A stretch of DNA of 64,000 nucleotides, taken from NCBI RefSeq assembly GCF_042427615.1, contig NZ_JBHMEZ010000003.1, positions 1,054,001 through 1,118,000 on the forward strand. Direction: 5' to 3'. Positions 15,905-25,300 of this stretch are shown here, piece after piece. The notes beneath the pieces were generated by a model. That model was given only the letters and a program-made list of their open reading frames with translations, was not told the origin of the DNA and made no database searches. The translations under genes were made by a program, and so were the position numbers. Numbering within the stretch: position 1 is the stretch's first letter; the number at the start of each line of letters is the position of its first letter. Origin of the DNA: Formosa undariae. GTDB taxonomy: Bacteria > Bacteroidota > Bacteroidia > Flavobacteriales > Flavobacteriaceae.

Positions 15905-16285
15905 ACCATCTATTTCACATTTCATACTATTAAAATAATTCCTAGACTAATTACATCCTTTAAACACATGAAATCAGAATTTTATATAGTAAAGCAAATA
16001 TAATGAGTAGGATTGATATCACTTATGATATCTATCATAGAAGATAACTATAAATTTTAAAATAAGATCTCGTGTGTGAGATCGCAACATCAATAAATTA
16101 GCATATATATTGATTCGAATAAACCCAACTTAAGTTAAGTGGATTACGGATTAGAATTTAAGGCCCCGAAAATAAACGAATACCTTGGTAATTTAAAAAA
16201 ACCTGGAGAGAACCCTTCTTTCTTTATTTAGTTTCAAACATAATCTGAATAACACAGATAAAAATGAAGTTCGGGGTAAAAAGAA

Positions 16286-16322
16286 AAGGGCTGAAATATT
16301 TTATATTCCAGCCCTTTATCCT
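16286..16322 (-). terminator. Terminator after the small PKD-like lipoprotein gene
   Basis: The hairpin AAAGGGCTGGAATAT/ATATTTCAGCCCTTT (reverse strand, one mismatch) is followed by TTCTTTTT. It lies about 110 bp after the stop of the leftward gene at 16428. Confidence 0.8.
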
Positions 16323-16427
16323 AAAACGTATTTTTTTATATAAGCTATAATCTTTGAAAATTAATTTAAGAAACCATTTAGACATTTCTAAATAGCCTTA
16401 GAACACAGTACGGTTGTAATAAGAAGT

Positions 16428-16790
16428 TTACTCTTCTACTACGATATCGTAATCATAATTAAATTCCCCTGCGATGTTATAAGCTCTGTAAGACAAAACA
16501 TATTCTCCTGGAGCTTCAGCAACAAATTCATAAGAATTTTCAGAAGAAACTAAAATATCGTTTAAACTCCACTCATTAGCATATATGCTATCTACTTCTG
16601 TTACTCTTTGAGCCTCAAATGTAATGCGATCTCCAACTTTCATACCGTCCTTAAACGATAATTCTGTCATATTTAATTCGGGAGCAGCAACGCGAAAATC
16701 TGCATAGTCTTTTGCACAAGAAACAAACAAAGATGCGCATACTAGGAAAAATATGGCTGTACGCCATGTTCTGAAGTTTAATTTTTTCAT
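16428..16790 (-). CDS. Small PKD-like lipoprotein, paralogue of the B12-operon lipoprotein N-terminus
   Basis: This 120-residue lipoprotein has a lipobox in CASLFVSCAKDY (Cys near residue 25). The remainder is a single PKD-like domain. It is clearly homologous to residues about 1-125 of the lipoprotein at 11267-12403: both begin MKKLNF. NEWSLNDILVSSENSYEF aligns with SEWTLGDSVVSSESTYAF, and YVLSYRAYNIAGEFNYDY with YELSYRAYNISGEFTFNY. The stop comes directly after this domain, so it is either a solo-domain paralogue or a truncated copy. It lies upstream of and outside the riboswitch-controlled operon, with its own terminator. Its function is unknown; a link to B12 uptake is suggested only by position and homology. 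Confidence 0.8.
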   Translation of the reverse strand: MKKLNFRTWRTAIFFLVCASLFVSCAKDYADFRVAAPELNMTELSFKDGMKVGDRITFEAQRVTEVDSIYANEWSLNDILVSSENSYEFVAEAPGEYVLSYRAYNIAGEFNYDYDIVVEE

Positions 16791-17484
16791 TTTGTTATAG
16801 ATTTGGGTTGATTCAATAATTTTACTAAAACTTCTCTAGCTACTACATTCCTTTTATTCGGAAATCAAGTATAAATCAGGTTAAAAATAAGCTTAAAGCT
16901 ACTAGATGGTTTTATGTACTAATTAATTCTCTTTTTTATGTTAATATTATGATTATGTTATTTAATCTGTAAAAAATAATGACATCGATCACAGACTGAA
17001 AAAATATTCATCGTATAAATACGATATGTAATTTAGGTTAAGTCACTTATACCTTCGCAAGGTACGAAAGTTATTCAATATTTAGTGAAAATAAGTTTAG
17101 AAAAAGTAGACAACACGGACACTTTAGCGAAATTCTCAAAAGTTTCAGGCCATCTTAAACGTATTATTAATTTAAACCTCATAAATACGCAATATTGTTT
17201 GTTGACCGACAATACGAACACTTAATCGATGTTTTTTCCTTATGCAGTCTACAATCTCTCTTTATTTAAAAAAATAAAAAAAGGCAATTTTTATTCAAAA
17301 TGAATGAAAATTGCCTTTAACAAAGTACTGTTTTAGTCAAGAGAATTGGAAAAATTTAAAACCAAAACTTTAACACTTTTTTGATTGAAATTTTTCAATA
17401 ATTAGACCAATTTCTTTAAAAATTAGAACAATTTACCATAAATAAACTGTTAAAAACGCGAGGTAAAACATAAAAAAGGAAGAC
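16791..17484. other. Long gene-free region
   Basis: These 694 bases hold no convincing gene. They include a rightward TAGATTTG element (16798-16805) with nothing coding downstream, a small inverted repeat TACCTT-CGC-AAGGTA (17049-17063) and a 60-70-codon open frame (about 17035-17224) without an ATG. The leftward terminator of the BNR lipoprotein gene is at 17268-17318. Confidence 0.5.
17268..17318 (-). terminator. Terminator after the BNR-repeat lipoprotein gene
   Basis: On the reverse strand, AAAGGCAATTTTCATTCA pairs with TGAATAAAAATTGCCTTT (one wobble) and is followed by a T-rich run (TTTTATTTTTTT). It lies 167 bp after the stop at 17485. Confidence 0.8.
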
Positions 17485-18525
17485 TTACTCCTTAAATGTT
17501 AATTTCGAGATTCGATTTTTTCCTGCAGCATAGGCTGTCGAATCATTCAGAAATCGAATAGTATAAAATGATACATCGCTAATATGCGTCCAAGTATCTC
17601 CACTGTCTTTAGACATGTCTACACCACTATTACTCACAGCGACCAACGTTTTAGCGTCGCTATTAGGCATATATTGCACACAACTCTTATGACTTGGTAA
17701 TTGACCATCGGCAACCAATTTCCAGGTTTTTCCTCCATCTTCGGTTCTCATCTTATTACGAGTATTCACTTTTGGTTTAGTGTAGTCACCTCCAATAGCA
17801 AATCCATTTTGCTCATCATAAAAATCAATCGAGAATATGCCCTGATTATCTATTGTATTTAACATTGGTGTTTCGATACTAACCCAAGACTTCCCTTTAT
17901 TATCAGAATAATAAATCGCACCGCTTGTTGTAGCAATCCATGCTTTATCTCCTAATACCTTTATATTTGTATTACTCGCAGCAAAAGCAGCTTCTCCATC
18001 GACAGCTTTCGGTAATACGTCGCATCCTAATTTATTCCACGTTTCTCCGCCATCTCTTGTTACAATTATAGAGAGACATCCGTTAACCTTATCTCCTACC
18101 GCAATACCATCTGTATCGTCCCAAAAAGTCATGGCATCATAAAACACACCTTCGCCTTCTTCTTTATATACTAGTTTCATAGAACCATCGTCTCCTGTTT
18201 TATACAAAAGGGCAGGATTTTCTATACTTAACATAAAAAAATCATTTGCGGTATGTGCAACTGCTCTAAAATGTAAGGGTACAGAATCATATAGTTGTTT
18301 AGATGTTGCCCATTGTTCCTTTTTCGGAAAATAGAGTCCGTAAGCTCCTTTATCGGCTGCAAAAGCTAAGGTACCATCGCCCATGAGCTCAATAGCTCGA
18401 ATACTTAAGGAGTCGTTATAAATATCCTGAATTTCAACAGATTTATATATTTTCGAAGGTTTTTGAACATCTTGTTCACAAGAACTGATTAAAACAAAAA
18501 GTAAAAGGCTCGTTATTAGTCTCAT
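17485..18525 (-). CDS. BNR-repeat beta-propeller lipoprotein
   Basis: This 346-residue lipoprotein has a lipobox in FVLISSCEQD (Cys near residue 16). The chain carries sialidase/BNR-type repeats with Asp-box-like motifs: TRDGGETWNKLG, SDNKGKSWVSI, TEDGGKTWKLV and SKDSGDTWTHI. The repeats alternate with strands such as KAWIATTSGAIYYS. This predicts a six- or seven-blade propeller resembling YCF48/photosystem II assembly-factor-like proteins, often annotated as oxidoreductase in Bacteroidota. No catalytic residues of a true sialidase (RIP motif, catalytic Tyr/Glu pair) are evident, so a binding or scaffold role is more likely. It is divergent from the RNA methyltransferase gene with 62 bp between starts. 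Confidence 0.8.
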   Translation of the reverse strand: MRLITSLLLFVLISSCEQDVQKPSKIYKSVEIQDIYNDSLSIRAIELMGDGTLAFAADKGAYGLYFPKKEQWATSKQLYDSVPLHFRAVAHTANDFFMLSIENPALLYKTGDDGSMKLVYKEEGEGVFYDAMTFWDDTDGIAVGDKVNGCLSIIVTRDGGETWNKLGCDVLPKAVDGEAAFAASNTNIKVLGDKAWIATTSGAIYYSDNKGKSWVSIETPMLNTIDNQGIFSIDFYDEQNGFAIGGDYTKPKVNTRNKMRTEDGGKTWKLVADGQLPSHKSCVQYMPNSDAKTLVAVSNSGVDMSKDSGDTWTHISDVSFYTIRFLNDSTAYAAGKNRISKLTFKE

Positions 18526-18536
18526 TTATTAAAATT

Positions 18537-18569
18537 TTGGCTAAAAATAATTAATTAAACTTACCTTTG
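18537..18569 (+). promoter_or_regulatory. Promoter of the RsmB/NOP methyltransferase gene
   Basis: TTG (18537-18539), a 22-bp spacer and TACCTTTG (18562-18569) match the -33/-7 consensus, 18 bp before the ATG. Confidence 0.65.
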
Positions 18570-18587
18570 TGGCCTTAAATACACAAA

Positions 18588-19799
18588 ATGCGATTACATA
18601 GAAATTTATGCTTTGCGGTAGTAGACGGATTAATGCTCATTTTTAACGAAGGAGTTTATGCCGACAAAGTTGTTCAACAATTATTAAAACGCGATAAACG
18701 CTGGGGAAGTCGCGACCGTGGTTTTGTAGCGGAAACGACTTACGAGATCGTTCGCTGGAAACGCCTATATGCTGAAATAGCCGAGGTAAAAGAGCCTTAC
18801 GACAGAGATAATATTTGGAGAATATTTGCCGTTTGGGCAACTCTTAAAGGTATTAAATTACCGGATTGGTCCTATTTTGAAAATACGCCTACACGTAAAA
18901 TTAAAGGACGTTTTGACGAGCTTTCTAAGATTAGAAAATTCAAAGAATCTATTCCAGATTGGATGGACGAAATCGGTGCTAAAGAACTAGGCGAAGAACT
19001 TTGGACTAAAGAGATTGCCGCTTTAAACCTGCAAGCCGATGTTGTTTTAAGAACAAACACCTTAAAAATCACAAAAGATAAGTTACAAGCCGATCTTTTT
19101 GATATGGATATTGAAACTGAGTTTATAAAAGGATATCCTGATGCACTTAAATTAAAAGAGCGCGCAAACGTATTTACGACAGAATCTTTTAAAAACGGAC
19201 ACTTCGAAGTGCAAGATGCATCTTCACAATTAGTGGCTAAATTTTTAGAAGTAGAACCTGGAATGCGTGTTGTAGATACATGTGCTGGTGCTGGTGGAAA
19301 AACATTACACTTGGCCTCTTTAATGGAAAATAAAGGTCAGATTATTGCTTTAGATATTTATGCTCATAAATTGCATGAATTAAAACGTCGTGCAAAACGT
19401 GATGGTGCTCATAATATTGAGCCTCGCCATATCGAATCGACTAAAGTGATTAAGAAATTATACGATAAAGCCGATCGCGTTCTAATCGACGCACCTTGTT
19501 CTGGATTAGGTGTTTTAAGAAGGAACCCAGATGCGAAGTGGAAATTACAACCTGAGTTTTTAGATAGAATTCGCGCAACGCAGCAAGAAATTCTTCAAAC
19601 GTATTCTAGAATGGTTAAATCTGAAGGACAATTAGTATATGCTACATGTTCTGTTTTACCATCAGAAAACAGAAAACAAGTTGACACTTTCTTAACATCA
19701 GAATTCGGAAAAGATTTTACCTTAGTGCGCGACGAAAATATTTACGCGCACAAAACAGGATTTGACGGATTTTATATGGCATTGCTTAAGAGAAAGTAA
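18588..19799 (+). CDS. RsmB/NOP-family RNA (cytosine-5-) methyltransferase
   Basis: This 403-residue SAM-dependent enzyme methylates C5 of cytosine in RNA, most likely rRNA. The N-terminal helical part (about 1-150) resembles the NusB-like RNA-binding domain. A ferredoxin-like linker follows, with FEVQDASSQLVAKFL. The catalytic domain has motif I DTCAGAGGKTLHLA (SAM binding), motif IV DAPCSGLGVLRRNPDAKW with one cysteine, and motif VI YATCSVLPSENRKQV with the second, nucleophilic cysteine. All catalytic residues are intact. The C-terminus (GFDGFYMALLKRK) is typical. Which cytosine is methylated cannot be told from sequence. A clear promoter and terminator make it a single-gene unit. Confidence 0.92.
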   Translation: MRLHRNLCFAVVDGLMLIFNEGVYADKVVQQLLKRDKRWGSRDRGFVAETTYEIVRWKRLYAEIAEVKEPYDRDNIWRIFAVWATLKGIKLPDWSYFENTPTRKIKGRFDELSKIRKFKESIPDWMDEIGAKELGEELWTKEIAALNLQADVVLRTNTLKITKDKLQADLFDMDIETEFIKGYPDALKLKERANVFTTESFKNGHFEVQDASSQLVAKFLEVEPGMRVVDTCAGAGGKTLHLASLMENKGQIIALDIYAHKLHELKRRAKRDGAHNIEPRHIESTKVIKKLYDKADRVLIDAPCSGLGVLRRNPDAKWKLQPEFLDRIRATQQEILQTYSRMVKSEGQLVYATCSVLPSENRKQVDTFLTSEFGKDFTLVRDENIYAHKTGFDGFYMALLKRK

Positions 19800-19829
19800 T
19801 ACGATATATAATATTCAATAATACTTACG

Positions 19830-19866
19830 AGCTAGTAAAGATTTTTCTTTACTAGCTTTTTTTATT
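19830..19866 (+). terminator. Terminator after the RNA methyltransferase gene
   Basis: The stem AGCTAGTAAA pairs with TTTACTAGCT around a T-rich loop and is followed by seven T, 30 bp after the stop. Confidence 0.88.
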
Positions 19867-19909
19867 TTGTAAATTAGGCGCAAATCAAAAACAACTTAAA
19901 TAATACCTT

Positions 19910-22168
19910 ATGAAACACTTTTACTTATCAGTATGCTTAACCTTTTCAACTCTATTTGGCTTTGCTCAAATAAATCCACCTGAAACGTTACAAGCGTATT
20001 ACAACACCGTTAACTTTTCTAAAACAGGCGTAGAACTTAAAGAAGACCTAAGCGCTGTTACCATTGCAAAACATGTTAAAGAACTTACGTACACTCCAGA
20101 AGTATGGGAAGCATTAAAGGTTACAGATCTTGATCCTGATAATAGTAACAACGTACTATTAATGTATGGTTATAACGATACGGATAACAATATTTCGACA
20201 GACAGAAGTAGAGATAAAAACAAAAACGGAGGAAATCAAGGAGAATGGAATCGTGAGCACATCTATGCAAAATCTTTAGGTACTCCAAATTTAGGTACAG
20301 AAGGCCCTGGATCTGATGCACAAATGCTACGTCCAAGTGATATTGGAAGAAATGCAGACCGTAACAATTTAAAATTTGCCGATGGTAGCGGAACTTCAGA
20401 TTTTTCTGAAAGTGGCTGGTATCCTGGCGACGAGTGGAAAGGAGATTGCGCACGTATCGTAATGTACATGTATATTAGATATGGTGAGCGTTGTTTACCA
20501 ACCAATGTAGGTTTTGGAGATGCTGCTCAAACACCAGACGACATGATTGATTTATTCTTAGAATGGAATATTGAAGATCCTGTTTCAGAATTCGAAAAAC
20601 AAAGAAATACCTACCACGGAAACACGTCTAATACGTACGCCCAAGGTAACAGAAACCCATTTATCGATAATCCGTATTTAGCAACTGCTATTTGGGGAGG
20701 TGCAGACGCTCAAAATTTATGGGATGGTAACATAGCTGAAGACGATACAGAAGCTCCAACAGTACCTACACTTCTTGCTTCTAGCGATATTACAGCATCA
20801 AGTATTACATTAACATGGACAGCTTCTACAGACAACATTGCTGTTGCATCTTACAATGTATACATGGATGGAACGTTCTTAATGAAGGCGTATACAAATA
20901 CGATCACAATTTCAGATTTAGATGCGGATACAACCTATGCGTTTACAATAACTGCCGAAGATGCTTCTAATAACATTTCTGCAGTATCAGAATCAATTTC
21001 AGCAACCACTACAGGAGAAATTGTAATGGATTATTGTACGTCTGAAAGTTTTGAAAACCTATCATCAACTATAGACGTAAACGACAGCTCATATGCAGAA
21101 CGCACGTGGACTGGAGATAATGGTTTAGAGTGGACTGCAACTGGAGCTAGAATAGACCAAAATATTGATGGTACAAAAGCCGTAGCAATCGACAAAAACA
21201 ATTCAGGATCTTTAACTGCTCAAACAACGAGCAATGGTATAGGTTCTTTAACCGTAACAACATTACGCGTTTTTGGTGGTGGATCTGGAACTCTAGATTT
21301 AGTTGTTAATGGTGAGGTTGTAGGACAAATTCCTTATAATGAATTTGAACAAACAACAACTATAGAAAACATAAATATTGCGGGTAACGTAACTGTCGAA
21401 TTAAATAATATCACTTCAGATAATCGTGACCGTATCGTTATCGATAATCTTGCTTGGACATGTTACGAAAACACAAATTCTGATTACTGTACAGAAGAAA
21501 CATTTACAAATCTTACACCTATTCAAGATTTAAACGACAGCCAGTACGGAGATAGAACATGGACTGGAGATAATGGTTTAGTATGGACTGCTACAGATGC
21601 TAGAATAGATCAGAATATCGAGTTAAGTAAAGTTATCACAATTAGAGATGGTGTCTTAACTGCTCCTAAAACAACTGGAGGTATCGGAACATTAACGGTA
21701 ACAACACAACGTGTATTTGGTGGTGGTTCTGGAACTTTTGATGTGGTAGTAAACGGAAATATTGTAGGGCAAATCGCTTATAGCGACGTGGTACAAACTG
21801 TAACCGTTGAAAACATTAATGTTAATGGTGAGGTAACGTTAGAATTAAATAATAAATCAACATCATCAGACCGTGTTATTATTGAAAACCTAGCTTGGAC
21901 ATGTTACGACTCTTCGTTAAGTATTGAAGATGATATCTTAAATGCAGTTAAAGTATATCCTAACCCAATGGAAGATTTACTAAACATTGCAATGCCAAAC
22001 GGAGAAGTATCTCAGGTTGATATTTACAATATTTTGGGAAAATTAGTCCTTTCTAAAACCATCCAGAATAGTACAAGTATTAGTACTCAAAATTTACAAT
22101 CTGGTGTTTATATTTTAAGAGTGACTCAAAACAATAAAACGATTAACAAAAAATTAGTTAAGAATTAA
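19910..22168 (+). CDS. Secreted endonuclease I with FN3, twin modules and T9SS sorting domain
   Basis: This is a 752-residue multidomain secreted nuclease. It has a signal peptide (1-19, ending FGFAQ). An endonuclease I domain (about 25-260) contains the HNH-like, metal-binding motif GEWNREHIYAKSLG and DAQMLRPSDIGRNADRNN. An FN3 domain (about 282-368) follows. Next come two tandem modules of about 145 residues (376-520 and 525-665), each with YAERTWTGDNGLEWTATGAR- or YGDRTWTGDNGLVWTATDAR-like cores and RVFGGGSGT; each module ends in LAWTCY. The last 70 residues form a type A T9SS sorting domain (VKVYPNPMEDLL...GVYILRV). The enzyme should be exported through the type IX system and degrade extracellular DNA for nutrients or biofilm remodelling. 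Confidence 0.93.
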   Translation: MKHFYLSVCLTFSTLFGFAQINPPETLQAYYNTVNFSKTGVELKEDLSAVTIAKHVKELTYTPEVWEALKVTDLDPDNSNNVLLMYGYNDTDNNISTDRSRDKNKNGGNQGEWNREHIYAKSLGTPNLGTEGPGSDAQMLRPSDIGRNADRNNLKFADGSGTSDFSESGWYPGDEWKGDCARIVMYMYIRYGERCLPTNVGFGDAAQTPDDMIDLFLEWNIEDPVSEFEKQRNTYHGNTSNTYAQGNRNPFIDNPYLATAIWGGADAQNLWDGNIAEDDTEAPTVPTLLASSDITASSITLTWTASTDNIAVASYNVYMDGTFLMKAYTNTITISDLDADTTYAFTITAEDASNNISAVSESISATTTGEIVMDYCTSESFENLSSTIDVNDSSYAERTWTGDNGLEWTATGARIDQNIDGTKAVAIDKNNSGSLTAQTTSNGIGSLTVTTLRVFGGGSGTLDLVVNGEVVGQIPYNEFEQTTTIENINIAGNVTVELNNITSDNRDRIVIDNLAWTCYENTNSDYCTEETFTNLTPIQDLNDSQYGDRTWTGDNGLVWTATDARIDQNIELSKVITIRDGVLTAPKTTGGIGTLTVTTQRVFGGGSGTFDVVVNGNIVGQIAYSDVVQTVTVENINVNGEVTLELNNKSTSSDRVIIENLAWTCYDSSLSIEDDILNAVKVYPNPMEDLLNIAMPNGEVSQVDIYNILGKLVLSKTIQNSTSISTQNLQSGVYILRVTQNNKTINKKLVKN
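21028..21912 (+). repeat. Tandem duplicated module within the endonuclease gene
   Basis: Two copies of about 440 bp (roughly 21028-21470 and 21485-21912) encode the modules starting YCTSESF and YCTEETF. They share ACTGGAGATAATGGTTTAG near the start and GGTGGTGGTTCTGGAAC-like sequence in the middle at high identity, which indicates a fairly recent internal duplication. Confidence 0.85.
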
Positions 22169-22188
22169 TTTCTAAGAAATTCAATTTA

Positions 22189-22218
22189 AAAAGCGACCCA
22201 ATGGGGTCGCTTTTTTTA
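22189..22218 (+). terminator. Terminator after the endonuclease gene
   Basis: The stem AAAAAGCGACCC pairs with GGGTCGCTTTTT around a short loop and continues into seven T, 20 bp after the stop. Confidence 0.9.
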
Positions 22219-22263
22219 TGGAAAAAACTTTGGTTTATGACTTAAAAAAGACTGTATTATTTT

Positions 22264-22296
22264 TTGAAAAAATATCGCTAAAAAACACTAATTTTG
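22264..22296 (+). promoter_or_regulatory. Promoter of purL
   Basis: TTG (22264-22266), a 22-bp spacer and TAATTTTG (22289-22296) match the Bacteroidota consensus. The predicted start point is about 25 bp before the purL ATG. No purine riboswitch is seen in this short leader. Confidence 0.65.
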
Positions 22297-22330
22297 TCCT
22301 TTCTTAAAAAAATAATACAAACCTCATTAT

Positions 22331-25300
22331 ATGATTCATTTCTTTGGAAACGTAAACGGCAAATTATTTGCTGTACAAACAGTTAAAGAATTATCGACTG
22401 AAACTATTTCAAAATTATCATGGCTTTTTGGCAACCAGCCTAAGTTAGAACAAGCATCAATCGATGCTTTTTTTGTTGGCCCACGTGCCGCTATGATTAC
22501 ACCTTGGAGTACAAATGCTGTTGAAATTACTCAGAATATGGGTATCGCAGACATTATCCGTATTGAAGAATTTGAAGCTGTCGCTGAAGATTTTTCAGAT
22601 TTCGACCCGATGATTTCTCAAAAATACGAGGCCTTAAGTCAAGAATCGTTCACAATTGATATCAAGCCTGAACCGATTTTAAATATTGAAGATATTGCCG
22701 CTTACAACGCGCAAGAAGGTTTGTCTTTAAACGATGAAGAAGTTGCATATCTAGAAGGTGTTGCTAAGAAAATTGGTCGTCCGTTAACAGATTCTGAAGT
22801 CTTCGGATTTTCACAAGTAAATTCTGAGCACTGTCGTCATAAAATTTTCAACGGAACATTTGTTATCGATGGTGAAGAAAAAGACGTGTCATTATTCAAA
22901 ATGATTCGTGAAACTTCAAACAAAAATCCTAACGATATTGTATCGGCTTATAAAGATAATGTCGCGTTTGTAAAAGGTCCAGTTGTCGAACAATTTGCAC
23001 CTAAAACAGCCGACAAACCTGATTTTTATGTCACAAAAAATTACGAATCTGTTATTTCTTTAAAAGCAGAAACTCATAATTTCCCAACTACTGTAGAGCC
23101 TTTTAACGGTGCTGCAACAGGTTCTGGTGGAGAAATTCGCGATAGACTTGCAGGAGGAAAAGGATCTTTACCTTTAGCTGGAACTGCAGTATATATGACG
23201 TCGTATTCTCGTTTAGAAGAAAATCGTCCGTGGGAACAAAAAATGGATGCACGTCCGTGGTTATACCAAACCCCAATGGATATTTTAATAAAAGCTAGTA
23301 ATGGTGCGTCAGACTTTGGAAACAAATTCGGACAACCGTTAATTACAGGTTCTGTATTAACATTCGAACATAACGAAAACGCGTCTTCAAGTACAGCGAA
23401 AGCTAGAAAATTAGGTTTCGATAAAGTCATTATGCAAGCTGGTGGTATTGGTTATGGTAAAGCAGACCAAGCCTTAAAAGACACTCCAAAAAAAGGTGAT
23501 AAAATCGTTATTCTTGGTGGAGAAAATTACCGCATTGGAATGGGTGGTGCTGCTGTTTCATCTGCAGATACTGGAGAATTTGCTTCAGGTATCGAATTAA
23601 ATGCGGTGCAACGTTCTAATCCAGAAATGCAAAAACGTGCTGCAAACGCCGTTCGTGGTATGGTCGAAAGTGAAGAAAACTTCATCGTTTCTATTCACGA
23701 TCATGGAGCTGGTGGACATTTAAATTGTTTATCAGAATTGGTAGAAGATACAGGAGGAAAAATCAATTTAGACAGTTTACCTGTTGGAGACCCTACCCTA
23801 TCGGCTAAAGAAATTATCGGTAACGAATCTCAAGAACGTATGGGATTAGTTATTGCTGAAGAGCATTTAGAAACACTTCATAAAATTGCAGATAGAGAAC
23901 GTTCTCCTATTTACGATGTTGGAGAAGTTACAGGAAACGACCGCTTTACTTTCGAATCTAAAACGACTGGTGAAAAGCCAATGGATTTAGCTTTAGAAGA
24001 TATGTTTGGAAGCTCTCCTAAAACCATAATGACCGACAATACAATTGTCAGAAAATATAAAAACCCACGCTACAAATCTAAAAACTTAAAAATCTATTTA
24101 GAGCAAGTATTACAGTTAGAAGCTGTGGCTTGTAAAGATTGGTTAACGAACAAAGTTGATAGATGTGTTGGTGGTAAGGTTGCCAAGCAACAATGTGTTG
24201 GACCATTACAAATTCCGTTAAACAATGTTGGTGTTATGGCACTAGACTTTAACGGAAAAGAAGGGATTGCAACCTCTATTGGGCACGCTCCTATTTCGGC
24301 TTTAATCCTGCCTGATGCAGGAAGTAGAAATGCCATTACAGAATCGCTTACCAATATTGTTTGGGCACCTTTAAAAGATAATTTAAAGAGTGTAGCCTTA
24401 TCGGCAAACTGGATGTGGCCTTGTAAAAATGAAGGTGAAGATGCTAGATTATACAAAGCAGTTCAAGCCGTTTCAGAATTCGCAATAGACTTAGGTATTA
24501 ATGTCCCTACAGGAAAAGACTCATTATCTATGAAGCAAAAATATCCTAACGAAGATGTTATTGCTCCTGGAACTGTGATTATTTCTGCAGCAGGAAATTG
24601 TTCTGAAATTTCTAAAGTTGTAGAACCGCTTTTAAAAGCTGATGGAGGAAACATCTACTATATTAATATGTCTCAAGACGACTTTAAACTAGGAGGAAGT
24701 TCTTTTTTCCAAGCTTTAAATGCTATTGGAAACGACACCCCAGATGTAAAAGATTCTAGTTTTGTAAAGAATGCTTTTAACGCGATTCAGAACTTAATTA
24801 AAGCGGATAAAATTGAAGCTGGACATGATGTTGCTTCTGGAGGATTAATCACAACATTATTAGAATTGTGTTTTGCAGATGTTAATCTAGGTGCAGATTT
24901 TGACTTAACATCTTTAAATGAAGAAGATTCACTTAAAATATTATTCTCTGAAAATGCAGGACTTGTTTTTCAAGCAGATGCTTCAGTAGAAACTATTTTA
25001 GCTGAAAACAATATTGAAGTATTCAAAATTGGAACAGCTAATGCTTCTGGTAAAATAAACATTAAAAACAACGAAGATGCATTCGCTTTTGATGTAGCCG
25101 AATTAAGAGATGTGTGGTACAAAACATCTTATTTATTAGACCAAAAACAAACCAAAAATAATGTTGCTGATGCGCGTTATGCAAACTATAAAAATCAGCC
25201 ACTTCAATATACATTCCCTAAAAATTTCACAGGTAAGCGTCCTACAATAGATGCAAGTCAGCCAAAACCAAAAGCTGCTATTATTCGTGAAAAAGGAAGT

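Larger units (their letters stand above)
15571..16427. other. Leader of the B12 operon and gene-free region upstream
   Basis: Positions 15571-15865 are the predicted 5' leader of btuB, with the riboswitch inside it. From 15905 to 16285 I see no gene. There are two inverted repeats with identical geometry (6-bp arms, 6-bp spacer): GATATC-ACTTAT-GATATC (16015-16032) and GATCTC-GTGTGT-GAGATC (16066-16083). The terminator of the next gene lies at 16286-16317. Confidence 0.6.
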
